A stretch of 55,413 nucleotides of DNA. Origin: UBA5738 sp049641805 (GTDB lineage Bacteria > Patescibacteriota > Minisyncoccia > Minisyncoccales > UBA5738). Below the pieces are notes generated by a model. The model saw nothing but the letters and a program-made list of their open reading frames with translations. It was not told where the DNA came from and did no database searches. The stretch spans positions 1 through 55,413 of the forward strand of contig JBARNX010000033.1 in assembly GCA_049641805.1 (NCBI GenBank), written 5' to 3'. Of the stretch, positions 16,405 through 24,045 are shown piece by piece. How positions within the stretch are numbered: the stretch's first letter is position 1; each line of letters starts with the position of its first letter. Both the position numbers and the translations under genes were made by a program.

Positions 16405-16523
16405 CGTAGGGGTTAAGATGGGGATGTTTCCGAAGTCATCCCGAGATTGAGATAGCGGTTATTGCCGATGGAAAAATCATAGCCAGCTATAACTTAGTTG
16501 GATTATAATCAATTTCGATTATC

Positions 16524-16556
16524 GCGCCTATTAAATAGATTAGGCGCAAGTTTTTT
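16524..16556 (+). terminator. Rho-independent terminator
   Basis: GCGCCTA/TAGGCGC stem with a 10-base loop, then AAG and T6. It serves the plus-strand Cys-rich gene. Confidence 0.7.
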
Positions 16557-16561
16557 ATAAG

Positions 16562-16585
16562 ACAAAGCCCCTCCGGGAGGAGGGG
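16562..16585 (-). terminator. Terminator of the infC-rpmI-rplT operon
   Basis: On the minus strand CCCCTCC, TCCC loop, GGAGGGG, then CTTTGTCTT. It is placed 27 bases after the rplT stop. Confidence 0.65.
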
Positions 16586-16611
16586 ATTGAGTTTTAATTG
16601 AACCGATGTTT

Positions 16612-16959
16612 CTACTTGGCGGCTTTGGCCATTATGGCTTGGAACAGATCGGGCCGGGTTTCGCTTAATTGAGAGAGGATTTTGCGGTCGATAGTGATGT
16701 TCTGTTTTTTTAAAGCGCCGATAAATTTGCTGTAATTCGTTCCGCTGGCTCGGCAGATGCCGTTGATGTGGATGTTCCACATGGCGCGGGTATCGCGCTT
16801 TTTTACCTTGCGGTCGCGATAGTTATAGCTCAAAGCCTTCATCATGGCCTGTTTTGCCGCGGCTAATTTCGATTTCCGGCCCCATTTGAATCCTTTTGTG
16901 TATTCGATGATATTGGCCCTTCTTTTGTGATGTAGTGTCCCTCGTTTTACGCGTGGCAT
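16612..16959 (-). CDS. rplT: Ribosomal protein L20
   Basis: A 115-residue, very basic L20. The conserved start MPRVKRGTLHHKRRANI, the central SYNYRDRKVKKRD and the WNIHINGICRASGTNYSKFI segment are all present at full length. It is an early-assembly protein of the large subunit. It is the last gene of the infC-rpmI-rplT operon, the usual bacterial order. In E. coli L20 represses this operon; no clear L20-binding pseudoknot was identified here. Confidence 0.97.
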   Translation of the reverse strand: MPRVKRGTLHHKRRANIIEYTKGFKWGRKSKLAAAKQAMMKALSYNYRDRKVKKRDTRAMWNIHINGICRASGTNYSKFIGALKKQNITIDRKILSQLSETRPDLFQAIMAKAAK

Positions 16960-17038
16960 GGAATTTGACTTTTGACTATTAACTTTTGACTTTTAACAAT
17001 TAGAATCTTGTTAAAGGTTAATGGTTAAAGGTTAATGG

Positions 17039-17224
17039 TTATTTGATGATTAGTTTTCTGATCTTCTTGGCTTCAGATTCGTTGAGCGGCACCCACTTGC
17101 GGCCGGCGCGGACTTTGTTGCCTGACATTTTCGAACGCAGATGGCAGGACCCGGTCGCCCGGCGCATAATTTTGCCGTTCTTGGTGATCTTGAAACGCTT
17201 TGTGATTGATTTTCTTGTTTTCAT
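17039..17224 (-). CDS. rpmI: Ribosomal protein L35
   Basis: A 61-residue L35: MKTRKSITKRFKITKNGKI, then RRATGSCHLRSKMSGNKVR. Length and composition are normal. It lies between infC and rplT. The 80-base gap to rplT holds imperfect direct repeats (AAAGGTTAATGGTT twice, 17013-17041). Confidence 0.95.
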   Translation of the reverse strand: MKTRKSITKRFKITKNGKIMRRATGSCHLRSKMSGNKVRAGRKWVPLNESEAKKIRKLIIK

Positions 17225-17283
17225 TGTTTTCCTGAATTCGTATTTTATGATTCTACGATTAAATGTTTTTATGATCCTATGGT

Positions 17284-17784
17284 TTAACCTTTTGAAACTA
17301 TCATATTAAATCCGCCCATTTCCCGTTTTATTTCTTTGTCGATTTTGTAGGGGGTGAGCTTGGCCAAGATTGCCAGGAATTGCTCAACTTTCTCTTTTGA
17401 AAGATTTCCAAAGGCTTTTTCGCGGCCTCTTAGCCGGAGTTCAATCTTGACTTTATCGCCTTTTTCCAAAAATTTTCTCGCCGCGTTGGCCCGCGTTTCC
17501 ATATCATGCGGGGAAATGTTGTAGGTCAGCCGGATTCCTTTTACTTCGCTGGTATGGGTGTTTTTCTCCTTTTTTTGCAGAGCGTAAAGATATTTTCCGT
17601 AATCGGTGATTCTTGCCACCGGGGGAGCGACTTTGTCGGTGACCTGTACCAGATCAAGGTGCCGGGAGTAGGCCATTTCCAAGGCTTCTCTCAGCGAAAC
17701 AACGCCCACTTGATGATCGCTTTCATCGATCAATCTTACCTGCGCGGCCCTTATTTGATTGTTGATAGGCGGTTTTTTAAACAC
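17284..17784 (-). CDS. infC: Translation initiation factor IF-3
   Basis: A 166-residue IF-3 with both domains: NNQIRAAQVRLIDES at the N-terminus, ARITDYGKYLYALQKKEK linker, and the C-terminal RGREKAF, EIKREMGGFNMIV segment. It starts with GTG (17784); the in-frame codon three before it is TAA, so no upstream start is possible. IF-3 genes often use rare starts for autoregulation, so the GTG may be functional. First gene of infC-rpmI-rplT. Confidence 0.95.
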   Translation of the reverse strand: MFKKPPINNQIRAAQVRLIDESDHQVGVVSLREALEMAYSRHLDLVQVTDKVAPPVARITDYGKYLYALQKKEKNTHTSEVKGIRLTYNISPHDMETRANAARKFLEKGDKVKIELRLRGREKAFGNLSKEKVEQFLAILAKLTPYKIDKEIKREMGGFNMIVSKG

Positions 17785-17818
17785 TCGTTTTTATGAAATA
17801 TAATATCTGCCGCTGTTT

Positions 17819-17938
17819 TGTGGAGACGACGGGATGGATTCGGCTGGGCTCACCATTCCCTTGTCAGTATCACCGTTTACTTCCGCGAAGGGCTTGCACT
17901 GAGCAAGCGAAGCGCGTCGAAGTGTGGAGACGACGGGA
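17819..17938 (-). repeat. Direct repeat of tmRNA 3' end (possible att footprint)
   Basis: The 16 bases TGTGGAGACGACGGGA occur at 17819-17834 and again at 17923-17938, where they are the 3' acceptor end of tmRNA. The 88 bases between hold a GCTTGC/GCAAGC hairpin inside the dispersed palindrome GCACTGAGCAAGCGAAGCG. Duplication of a tmRNA 3' end is what integrases leave behind, but no integrase is in the window. Confidence 0.5.
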
Positions 17939-18282
17939 CTTGAACCCGTATCTGAAAAACCGTGGCGCGCGATATCTACAAGCTTAGTCCGGTTTGTTTG
18001 AGAATCCAGGATAGAAACCCGACAAAATTCTTGGATTCTTTGCCTTGTTTGTTTCGAGCGCTCTTTAAGGCGGAAGAGAACCCTATCTCCAAAAGGTTAT
18101 GCCCGATAAATTTAATGGAGAATCCGTTCATCGGACAGATTTAGTCGGCTATTAAGCGTAGACTAATTCAGGTGCGCTAAATGCGAATGATTTGGCACTT
18201 TTGAAGTTTGTCGGTTTTTACAAGATCCGGCTACTTGGCTTGCGATCGCGAGACCGGCTTCCCATCGAAGCCTTACATCCCC
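17925..18282 (-). ncRNA. ssrA: tmRNA
   Basis: A 358-nt one-piece tmRNA. The 5' GGGGATG pairs with CGTCTCC before the discriminator A (17925); CCA is not encoded. The T arm ACGGGTTCAAGTCCCGT is intact. The resume codon is GCC at 18196, and the tag reads AKSFAFSAPELVYA followed by TAA TAG (18154-18149). The tag ends in YA rather than the common LAA or VAA. Its 5' end is only 3 bases behind the smpB stop codon, so it is probably cut out of a joint smpB-ssrA transcript. It rescues stalled ribosomes with SmpB. Confidence 0.93.
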
Positions 18283-18285
18283 GAA

Positions 18286-18747
18286 TTAAATTCTCTGGAT
18301 GGTGCGGCCGATTTCCCGATCAACTTCGCGCTTTTTCAATGCTTCGCGCTTGTCGAATTTTTTTTTGCCGCGGCCAACTCCAAATTCCAGCTTGATTTTG
18401 CCGGAACCTTCGTAATGCCCTTTAGTATACAGCCGAAGGGGGATAAAAGTCAAGCCTTTTTGAGACGCAATCCCGTTTAAACGCAGCATCTCGTGTTTGC
18501 GCAACAACAGCTTCCGGTCGCGTTCTTCGTGGTAGTCGGCGCCGGCATTGGCAGGCTGATAGGCCGGGATTTTGGCGCCGATCCAAAAAACTCCGCCGGG
18601 TTTGGCGATTACATACGATCCGGCCAGAGATAATCCGCGGGTTTTGATGGTTTTGGCTTCTTGCCCGTTTAAACTCAGACCCGCCTCGAATTTTTCTTCG
18701 ATATTATAATTGAATCCGGCTTTTTTGTTTTCGGCGAATACTTTCAT
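18286..18747 (-). CDS. smpB: SsrA-binding protein SmpB
   Basis: A 153-residue SmpB of normal length. It has the conserved N-terminal ENKKAGFNYNIEEKFEAGL, the GLSLAGSYV segment, RDRKLLLRKHE and the basic tail GRGKKKFDKREALKKREVDR that enters the mRNA channel. It binds tmRNA, whose gene lies directly behind it (3-base gap). It reads divergently from argS. Confidence 0.96.
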   Translation of the reverse strand: MKVFAENKKAGFNYNIEEKFEAGLSLNGQEAKTIKTRGLSLAGSYVIAKPGGVFWIGAKIPAYQPANAGADYHEERDRKLLLRKHEMLRLNGIASQKGLTFIPLRLYTKGHYEGSGKIKLEFGVGRGKKKFDKREALKKREVDREIGRTIQRI

Positions 18748-18804
18748 CCCTTTTATTTTATCAGAGTTTAAGGTAAACTAAAATCTATTAAAAGTAAAAT
18801 AATT

Positions 18805-20418
18805 ATGGTGCGGGAACAGGTTAATTTGTTGGTTAATGCGGCATTAAAGAATCTCGCAAGAGAAGGATTTTTAGCTTCGGAAGATATCAGGAATGTTTTG
18901 GCAGACGATCTGGCCGGCGTTTGCAAGGATCGGGCGCATGGGGATTATGCTTCCAATGTGGCAATGCGGTTGAGTGCCGCGGCGAAGAAAAATCCGATGG
19001 AGATTGCGGCTGAAATCAAGGGGGCATTGGTGAAAAATAGAAAAGCGGGCAAGATATTTTCCGAAATTGAAGTTGCCGCCCCCGGGTTTATCAATTTCAC
19101 TTTGGCGCCGGATTATTTAAAAATTGAAACCGCGAAAATTTTGGACGAGTGCGCGGATTACGGAAAGGTAGATATCGGAAAAGGGAAAAAGACGCAAGTG
19201 GAGTTTGTGTCGGCCAATCCTTCGGGCCAGTTGCATGTGGGTAACGGCCGGAGCGCTTTTTACGGCGACGCGCTGGCAAATGTTCTGGCCAAGGCGGGAT
19301 ATAAAGTGGAAAGGGAATATTATGTCAATGACGCGCGGGTTTCAAAACAGATACAGACTTTAGGCGCGACCGCCTTGGGAAGAGGAGAGGCGTATCTTTC
19401 GCCGTATTTAAAAGAAAAGATCGCCAAGCTGCAACCCAAACTTTCCAAGATCCATTCCGAGACCGACGGCGGTTATTTTTTGGCGCAAGAAGTTTTAAAA
19501 GATCTTAAAAAATTTATCGTTAAAGGCTTGGGAATAAAATTCGATAACTGGATGTCCGAGGAAAGTTTGTACAAAGAAAGGCTGGTGATGGAAGCCTACG
19601 ATATCTTAAAGAAGAAGGGGCTGGTTGTTGAAAGGGATGATGCCTACTGGATTGATATGTCCAAGTTTAACCAGAAAGATGAAGTATTGTTGCGGTCAAA
19701 CGGCAGTCCCACATATTTTCTTTCCGATATCGCGTATCATATGGACAAAATCAAACGCGGTTATAAAAAAATTATTGATATTTGGGGCGCCGATCATCAG
19801 GGTCATGTACCGCGGATGAAGGCGGTGATGGATATTCTGGGTTATAAAGGCGAGTTTGAAGTTTTAATTTGCCAGATCGTCACCATCAAGGGCGGCAAGA
19901 TTTCCAAGCGCGAAGGCAATATCGTTTCTTTGGATTGGCTGATCGATGAAGTCGGCGTTGACGCGGCGCGGTTTTTCTATTTGCAAAATTCTTTGCAGTC
20001 GCAAATGGAGTTTGATGTGAAATTGGCCAAGCAAAGATCCAGCGATTCGCCGGTGTTTTATGCACAATACGCGCACGCGCGCATTGCCAGCATTTTGCGC
20101 AAAGCCAAAACAAAAAAGATAAATGTTTCGCCGTTGTTGTTCGCCGGTTTGGAACATCAAAGCGAAATCGGCCTGATGAAGGAATTGTTGCGCTTGCCTG
20201 AAGTTGTCGGCGATACGGCCAAGGATTATCAACTGCAGAGAATCTGTTCGTACGCCGCAAGCTTGGCGGCGGAATTCAATAAATTCTACCGCGATTGTCA
20301 TGTGATTTGCGAGGATAAAAAAATCAATCAAGCCCGTTTGGCTTTGACGGTGGCGACCAAGATAGTTTTGAAAAACACGCTCGGTCTGCTGGGTGTTTCC
20401 GCGCCGGAAAAAATGTAA
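18805..20418 (+). CDS. argS: Arginyl-tRNA synthetase
   Basis: A 537-residue class I synthetase. The N-terminal additional domain (Add-1) occupies about residues 1-110. SANPSGQLHVGNGRSA carries the HIGH-type motif and KISKREGNIVSL the KMSKS-type loop. The C-terminal anticodon-binding helices (DALR-like, AQYAHARIAS) are complete. It charges the two tRNA-Arg genes found at 26944 and 47335, among others. A strong terminator follows. Confidence 0.96.
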   Translation: MVREQVNLLVNAALKNLAREGFLASEDIRNVLADDLAGVCKDRAHGDYASNVAMRLSAAAKKNPMEIAAEIKGALVKNRKAGKIFSEIEVAAPGFINFTLAPDYLKIETAKILDECADYGKVDIGKGKKTQVEFVSANPSGQLHVGNGRSAFYGDALANVLAKAGYKVEREYYVNDARVSKQIQTLGATALGRGEAYLSPYLKEKIAKLQPKLSKIHSETDGGYFLAQEVLKDLKKFIVKGLGIKFDNWMSEESLYKERLVMEAYDILKKKGLVVERDDAYWIDMSKFNQKDEVLLRSNGSPTYFLSDIAYHMDKIKRGYKKIIDIWGADHQGHVPRMKAVMDILGYKGEFEVLICQIVTIKGGKISKREGNIVSLDWLIDEVGVDAARFFYLQNSLQSQMEFDVKLAKQRSSDSPVFYAQYAHARIASILRKAKTKKINVSPLLFAGLEHQSEIGLMKELLRLPEVVGDTAKDYQLQRICSYAASLAAEFNKFYRDCHVICEDKKINQARLALTVATKIVLKNTLGLLGVSAPEKM

Positions 20419-20467
20419 ATCTTGCAACTTATTCAATTTTACGAAGGTCTGACTTTCCTTGGTGAAA

Positions 20468-20494
20468 TGGCGAAGGTTAGACCTTCGCCATTTT
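20468..20494 (+). terminator. Terminator of argS
   Basis: TGGCGAAGGT/ACCTTCGCCA 10-bp stem with TAG loop, then TTTT. Confidence 0.8.
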
Positions 20495-20524
20495 CAACGA
20501 GGCGCGTTAAAATCAAAATAAGAG

Positions 20525-21049
20525 ATGTTTGAATTTTCGCACTCAAAAGAACAAAAAGGATTCACTTTAATTGAGCTTTTGGTGGTAATTTCGATTATCG
20601 GGGTTCTGTCAGGCCTTGTGATGGTAACTATGCAGGATATGCGCGCCGGCGCCCGCGATGCCCGGCGGCGGCAAGATTTGGCGCAGGTTGCCAAGGCGGT
20701 GGAACTTTATAACCTTGAATATGACAGCTATGTAATCAAAAACAGCGGCCACACCGGCAGCGGGACCGGATGGTTCAATTATGTGGATGGAGCTACCTAC
20801 ACTCGCTCAATCGCGGAGGCTTTGTCCGTTGATGGCGGGAAAATCCCGATTGTTGTTGATCCGACGGGTGCGACCACTTGCAATCCGACGGTTAGATACT
20901 GCTATATGTTTTACCGATGCGGCAACGGATTTTTTATTTATGCCAAGCTGGAAAAACCAAGCGCGGCAGATATAGCGACTTGTAACGCCGATTCCTGTTG
21001 CCCAAGTTCGACCAGTTACGGCATGAACTATGCCGTCGGCCATCGATAG
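20525..21049 (+). CDS. Type IV prepilin-like protein (pseudopilin)
   Basis: A 174-residue prepilin. The type III signal QKG/FTLIELLVVISIIGVLSG is cut after Gly by prepilin peptidase, leaving Phe1 and Glu5. The N-terminal helix continues through the Arg-rich ARDARRRQDLAQVAKAVELY. The globular part has six Cys (TCNP, YCY, RCG, TCNADSCC), suggesting disulfides on the surface. No other pilus genes are in the window, so it is a scattered pilin of a type IV pilus used for attachment or DNA uptake. Confidence 0.85.
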   Translation: MFEFSHSKEQKGFTLIELLVVISIIGVLSGLVMVTMQDMRAGARDARRRQDLAQVAKAVELYNLEYDSYVIKNSGHTGSGTGWFNYVDGATYTRSIAEALSVDGGKIPIVVDPTGATTCNPTVRYCYMFYRCGNGFFIYAKLEKPSAADIATCNADSCCPSSTSYGMNYAVGHR

Positions 21050-21065
21050 CGTGTGCCGTTTCCAA

Positions 21066-21752
21066 TCATTTGATTTGGCGCAAGAAATCTTGCGCGAGGG
21101 CGACGGTGTCGCCGGCCGCGGTGTAGAAGTTCTTCCAGACCACGGCGATGTCGCCGCTGTTGAAAAACGCCCGCTGAACTTCGCGGGGCGTGTCGCCGCC
21201 GGCAATGGCCAGCAGAATGTCATAGTTGCCCTTGACGCGCTGAATTTCGTGATAGGGGATTTGTTTTTCCCGATTGAATTTTTCCTCGTCCACGCCTCGG
21301 TGCAAAATAACGACCGCGGGCTGTTTTTTCAATCGGCGCAAAACATTCAGGGAATATTCCACATTCATCATATCAATCATTGCGTCAATGCCCAGGGTTT
21401 CACATTCGGCGATAAATGAATTCAAAGTTTCTATCGGCGCTTGGCCCATGGCAACCGCCGCGGATGCGCCGGCGCGGGCGGCCATTTGCGCTTCGGTAGC
21501 GCCGCGATCAATGGTTTTCAGATCGGCGACGACATAGGCCGGCGCGTTGATTCCCGCGCTGATCAGCCGTTTTTGCCACCAATAATTGAGGTGCCTTACC
21601 GCGTCAATGCCGGATTGTTTGATCAACGGCGTGCCAGCTTCAATGATGATGCGGTCGCTGGCCGGCAGCTGCCGGATTATCCTTTCCGCATCGTGAAGGG
21701 TGCTGTTTAAAGCGATCTGCAGATATTTTGTCCGCGAATTTAATTTTGCCAT
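21066..21752 (-). CDS. Hexulose-6-phosphate synthase-like (OMPDC suprafamily)
   Basis: A 228-residue TIM-barrel protein from ATG 21752. VVADLKTIDRG (Asp77, Lys79, Asp82) is the metal and substrate motif of the OMP decarboxylase suprafamily in the form used by 3-hexulose-6-phosphate synthase, and EAGTPL near residue 38 fits. LAIAGGDTPREVQ is the phosphate loop. The enzyme would join formaldehyde and ribulose 5-phosphate or run in reverse to supply pentose phosphates. The isomerase partner (PHI) is not in the window. Confidence 0.7.
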   Translation of the reverse strand: MAKLNSRTKYLQIALNSTLHDAERIIRQLPASDRIIIEAGTPLIKQSGIDAVRHLNYWWQKRLISAGINAPAYVVADLKTIDRGATEAQMAARAGASAAVAMGQAPIETLNSFIAECETLGIDAMIDMMNVEYSLNVLRRLKKQPAVVILHRGVDEEKFNREKQIPYHEIQRVKGNYDILLAIAGGDTPREVQRAFFNSGDIAVVWKNFYTAAGDTVALAQDFLRQIK

Positions 21753-21766
21753 AATGAATTCATTAT
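21751..21766. promoter_or_regulatory. 16-bp palindrome between divergent genes
   Basis: ATAATGAATTCATTAT overlaps the start codon of the hexulose-phosphate synthase-like gene and lies 16 bases before the MFS start. Read on the minus strand it includes TATAAT (21767-21762), a perfect -10 box only 10 bases from the ATG. A regulator bound here could control both genes. Confidence 0.4.
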
Positions 21767-21781
21767 AACATAGCGGGAAAA

Positions 21782-23017
21782 ATGACAATTATCCGATTTT
21801 ATCGTATGATACCCGATTGGTTTATGAAATTGGATACGATACAAAAATTTATTTGGATTTCGCTTTTTTCGCAGTTCGGCCGCGCGCTTACCGCAGTGAC
21901 CTTCACCCTTTTCTTTCTCAGCAAGGGGCTTAATTTGTTTCAGGTCAACATTCTGGCGGCGATTGTTTTTACGATGATTTTGTTTTTCGAGTTGCCCACC
22001 GGAATTTTTGCTGATAAGTTCAGCCGGAAAATGTCGTTTGTGGTCGCTTGCGCGCTTCAGGGCGTTGGGCTGTTTGGTTATGCTGCAGCCAATTCCTTTG
22101 AATGGTGTTTGTTGGCGGCTCTTATTGATGCGCTCGGCGTGGCCTTTGCCAACGGCGCGTTCCATGCTTGGCTTTATGATCAGCTGGCGCACGAAGGCGA
22201 CAGTGATCTTCAGAGAATTGCTTACGCGCGGGAAGGCCAAATGTTTTACATTGCGATGATTGCCGGTTCGCTTATCGGTCCGTATCTGGCAGTGATCGAT
22301 CCCAAAATACCGTGGCTATTGGGAGGGGGAATTTTATTTTTACTTAGTGTGGTCGCGAATGTCTTGATGCATGAAACTTACGCATTGCCGGAGATCAAAA
22401 AAGAGGTGGTTTTTGATTTTTTGAAGTCGCATAAAGATCCGGTTTTGCGCTATATCTTTTTGCTTGGCGGTTTCCAGGTTTTCGCGACTGTTGCGCCGGA
22501 TTACCAGTGGCAGCCGTTTTTCCAGGGGCTGGGCTTGAGCACAATCCAGCTTGGTTATTTGCTGGCCGCGTGTTTCGTGGCGGGTTTTATCGGTTCAAAA
22601 ATTGCCGAAAAATTCCGGCGCGATGATTCATTGGGGCAAACATTGTTCGCATTGCAAGTCGTCCTTGGCTTGGGGATTATTTTTTCGGTGGCGGTGCCGG
22701 TGGCCGCGTTTGCAATTTCAATGCTGTTGATTCAGGAGGTTTCGCGGGGAATGTTCTCGCCGGTCCAGCGTTTATTTTTGCAGAGGAATATCATGAAAAG
22801 CGAACAGCGGGCAACGATCGGCTCATTGGCTTCAATGGCCGGGCATATGGGCGCGATATTCGGTTTGCTGGTCAGCGGCGCGGTCGCGCACTCGTTCGAT
22901 ATCCCGGTTGCGTGGATGGTGGCGGGCGCGGTGGTTATCGCGGCTTCGGCTTTCGCTTTTTGGAATTTTTCCAAATCCCAATCGTGGCAAAAAAGATGCG
23001 TTTCGATTTTCCGATAG
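21782..23017 (+). CDS. MFS transporter
   Basis: A 411-residue transporter with about 12 membrane helices. The loop between helices 2 and 3 reads GIFADKFSRKMS, the major facilitator motif A. Charged loops (PEIKKEVVFDFLKSHKDP) separate the two six-helix halves. Alternative starts are ATG 21809 and 21824. The substrate is unknown; drug or metabolite efflux proteins look similar. It reads divergently from the hexulose-phosphate synthase-like gene with 29 bases between starts. Confidence 0.85.
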   Translation: MTIIRFYRMIPDWFMKLDTIQKFIWISLFSQFGRALTAVTFTLFFLSKGLNLFQVNILAAIVFTMILFFELPTGIFADKFSRKMSFVVACALQGVGLFGYAAANSFEWCLLAALIDALGVAFANGAFHAWLYDQLAHEGDSDLQRIAYAREGQMFYIAMIAGSLIGPYLAVIDPKIPWLLGGGILFLLSVVANVLMHETYALPEIKKEVVFDFLKSHKDPVLRYIFLLGGFQVFATVAPDYQWQPFFQGLGLSTIQLGYLLAACFVAGFIGSKIAEKFRRDDSLGQTLFALQVVLGLGIIFSVAVPVAAFAISMLLIQEVSRGMFSPVQRLFLQRNIMKSEQRATIGSLASMAGHMGAIFGLLVSGAVAHSFDIPVAWMVAGAVVIAASAFAFWNFSKSQSWQKRCVSIFR

Positions 23018-23055
23018 ACGATTGGAAAAGGTGTTTTGAGGTGAAAATTGGTAAA

Positions 23056-23140
23056 AATCGTGAAAAATGATAAAAAAACGATGTTTTTCACGATTATAAT
23101 TGCCAAAAGCGTGAAAATTTGCTATCTTATATTAAGATAG
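23056..23140. promoter_or_regulatory. Inverted repeats upstream of fic
   Basis: AATCGTGAAAAA (23056-23067) pairs with TTTTTCACGATT (23084-23095), a perfect 12-bp inverted repeat. A third GCGTGAAAA follows at 23109. Then CTATCTTA, TAT, TAAGATAG (23122-23140) forms a second perfect palindrome just before TATAAT (23154-23159) and the fic ATG at 23165. The placement suggests operators controlling the Fic gene. Confidence 0.5.
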
Positions 23141-23164
23141 TTGATCGTGGATTTATAATAAATT

Positions 23165-24040
23165 ATGGCAAAAACATTAAGCATTTATAATAAAATCAAT
23201 GAATTGCGCATGCGTTATTATACGGTTGCGGTTGGCAAACAGCAGCTTTTGGAATTGGTTGGCGAGTCGGAAGTGGCCGAACAGGTTTATAATTCCAACG
23301 CGATCGAAAATAGCACTTTGACTTTCGAGGAAACCGAAAAAATATTGTTGCAGATAGATTTGGACCGGTATATTTCCGAAAGAGAGATATTCGAGGCAAA
23401 AAATCTTGCGCGAGTCGTTTCTTATATAAACAAAAAATCCAAGGAGCGGGAGCTGGATATTGAATTGATATTGCTGCTGCATAAAATGCTTCTTTCAAAT
23501 ATCCGCGACGATGCCGCCGGCAGATTCAGAAATAATGATGAATGGGTGCGGGTGGGAAGCTATATTGCGGTAGATCCGAAAGAAGTTGCGGGACAATTGG
23601 AAAAAATGATTGTCGCATATAATGCCGATATCAGTGAAAATATTTTAAAAAAAATCGCTCGTCTGCACCTTACTTTTGAGCATATTCATCCTTTTGTTGA
23701 CGGCAATGGGCGAATTGGCCGGGCATTGAACAATTATTTGCTTATTCGGGAGGGGTTCGTACCGGTAAATATCAAGTTTATTGACAGAAAAAAATATTAC
23801 GAAGCTTTTAAAGAATTTGATACCGGACAGAAAACTGAAATAATGGAAGAAATCGTTGGCCGGGCGCTTTTAAACAGTTATCATAAGCGGCTTGCTTATC
23901 TGGAAGGCAGGAAAATAATAACTTTAAAAGAATTTGCCAAGATCAATAATCTTTCGCATTCAAACGCGATCAATAAAGCTAACCGCCAAACGATAGAAGC
24001 GTTTTTGGAAAAAGGAATTTGGAAAATAGGAATAAAATAA
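23165..24040 (+). CDS. Fic-domain protein (class II, N-terminal inhibitory helix)
   Basis: A 291-residue Fic protein. The catalytic motif HPFVDGNGRIGR is at residues 175-186. The inhibitory motif SNAIEN at 44-49 ((S/T)xxxE(G/N)) precedes it, so activity is likely held off until released. The C-terminal 60 residues look like a winged helix (LKEFAKINNLSHSNAINKAN), which could bind its own promoter. Family members AMPylate proteins. It is linked to cysS 5 bases downstream. Confidence 0.9.
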   Translation: MAKTLSIYNKINELRMRYYTVAVGKQQLLELVGESEVAEQVYNSNAIENSTLTFEETEKILLQIDLDRYISEREIFEAKNLARVVSYINKKSKERELDIELILLLHKMLLSNIRDDAAGRFRNNDEWVRVGSYIAVDPKEVAGQLEKMIVAYNADISENILKKIARLHLTFEHIHPFVDGNGRIGRALNNYLLIREGFVPVNIKFIDRKKYYEAFKEFDTGQKTEIMEEIVGRALLNSYHKRLAYLEGRKIITLKEFAKINNLSHSNAINKANRQTIEAFLEKGIWKIGIK

Positions 24041-24045
24041 AACCA

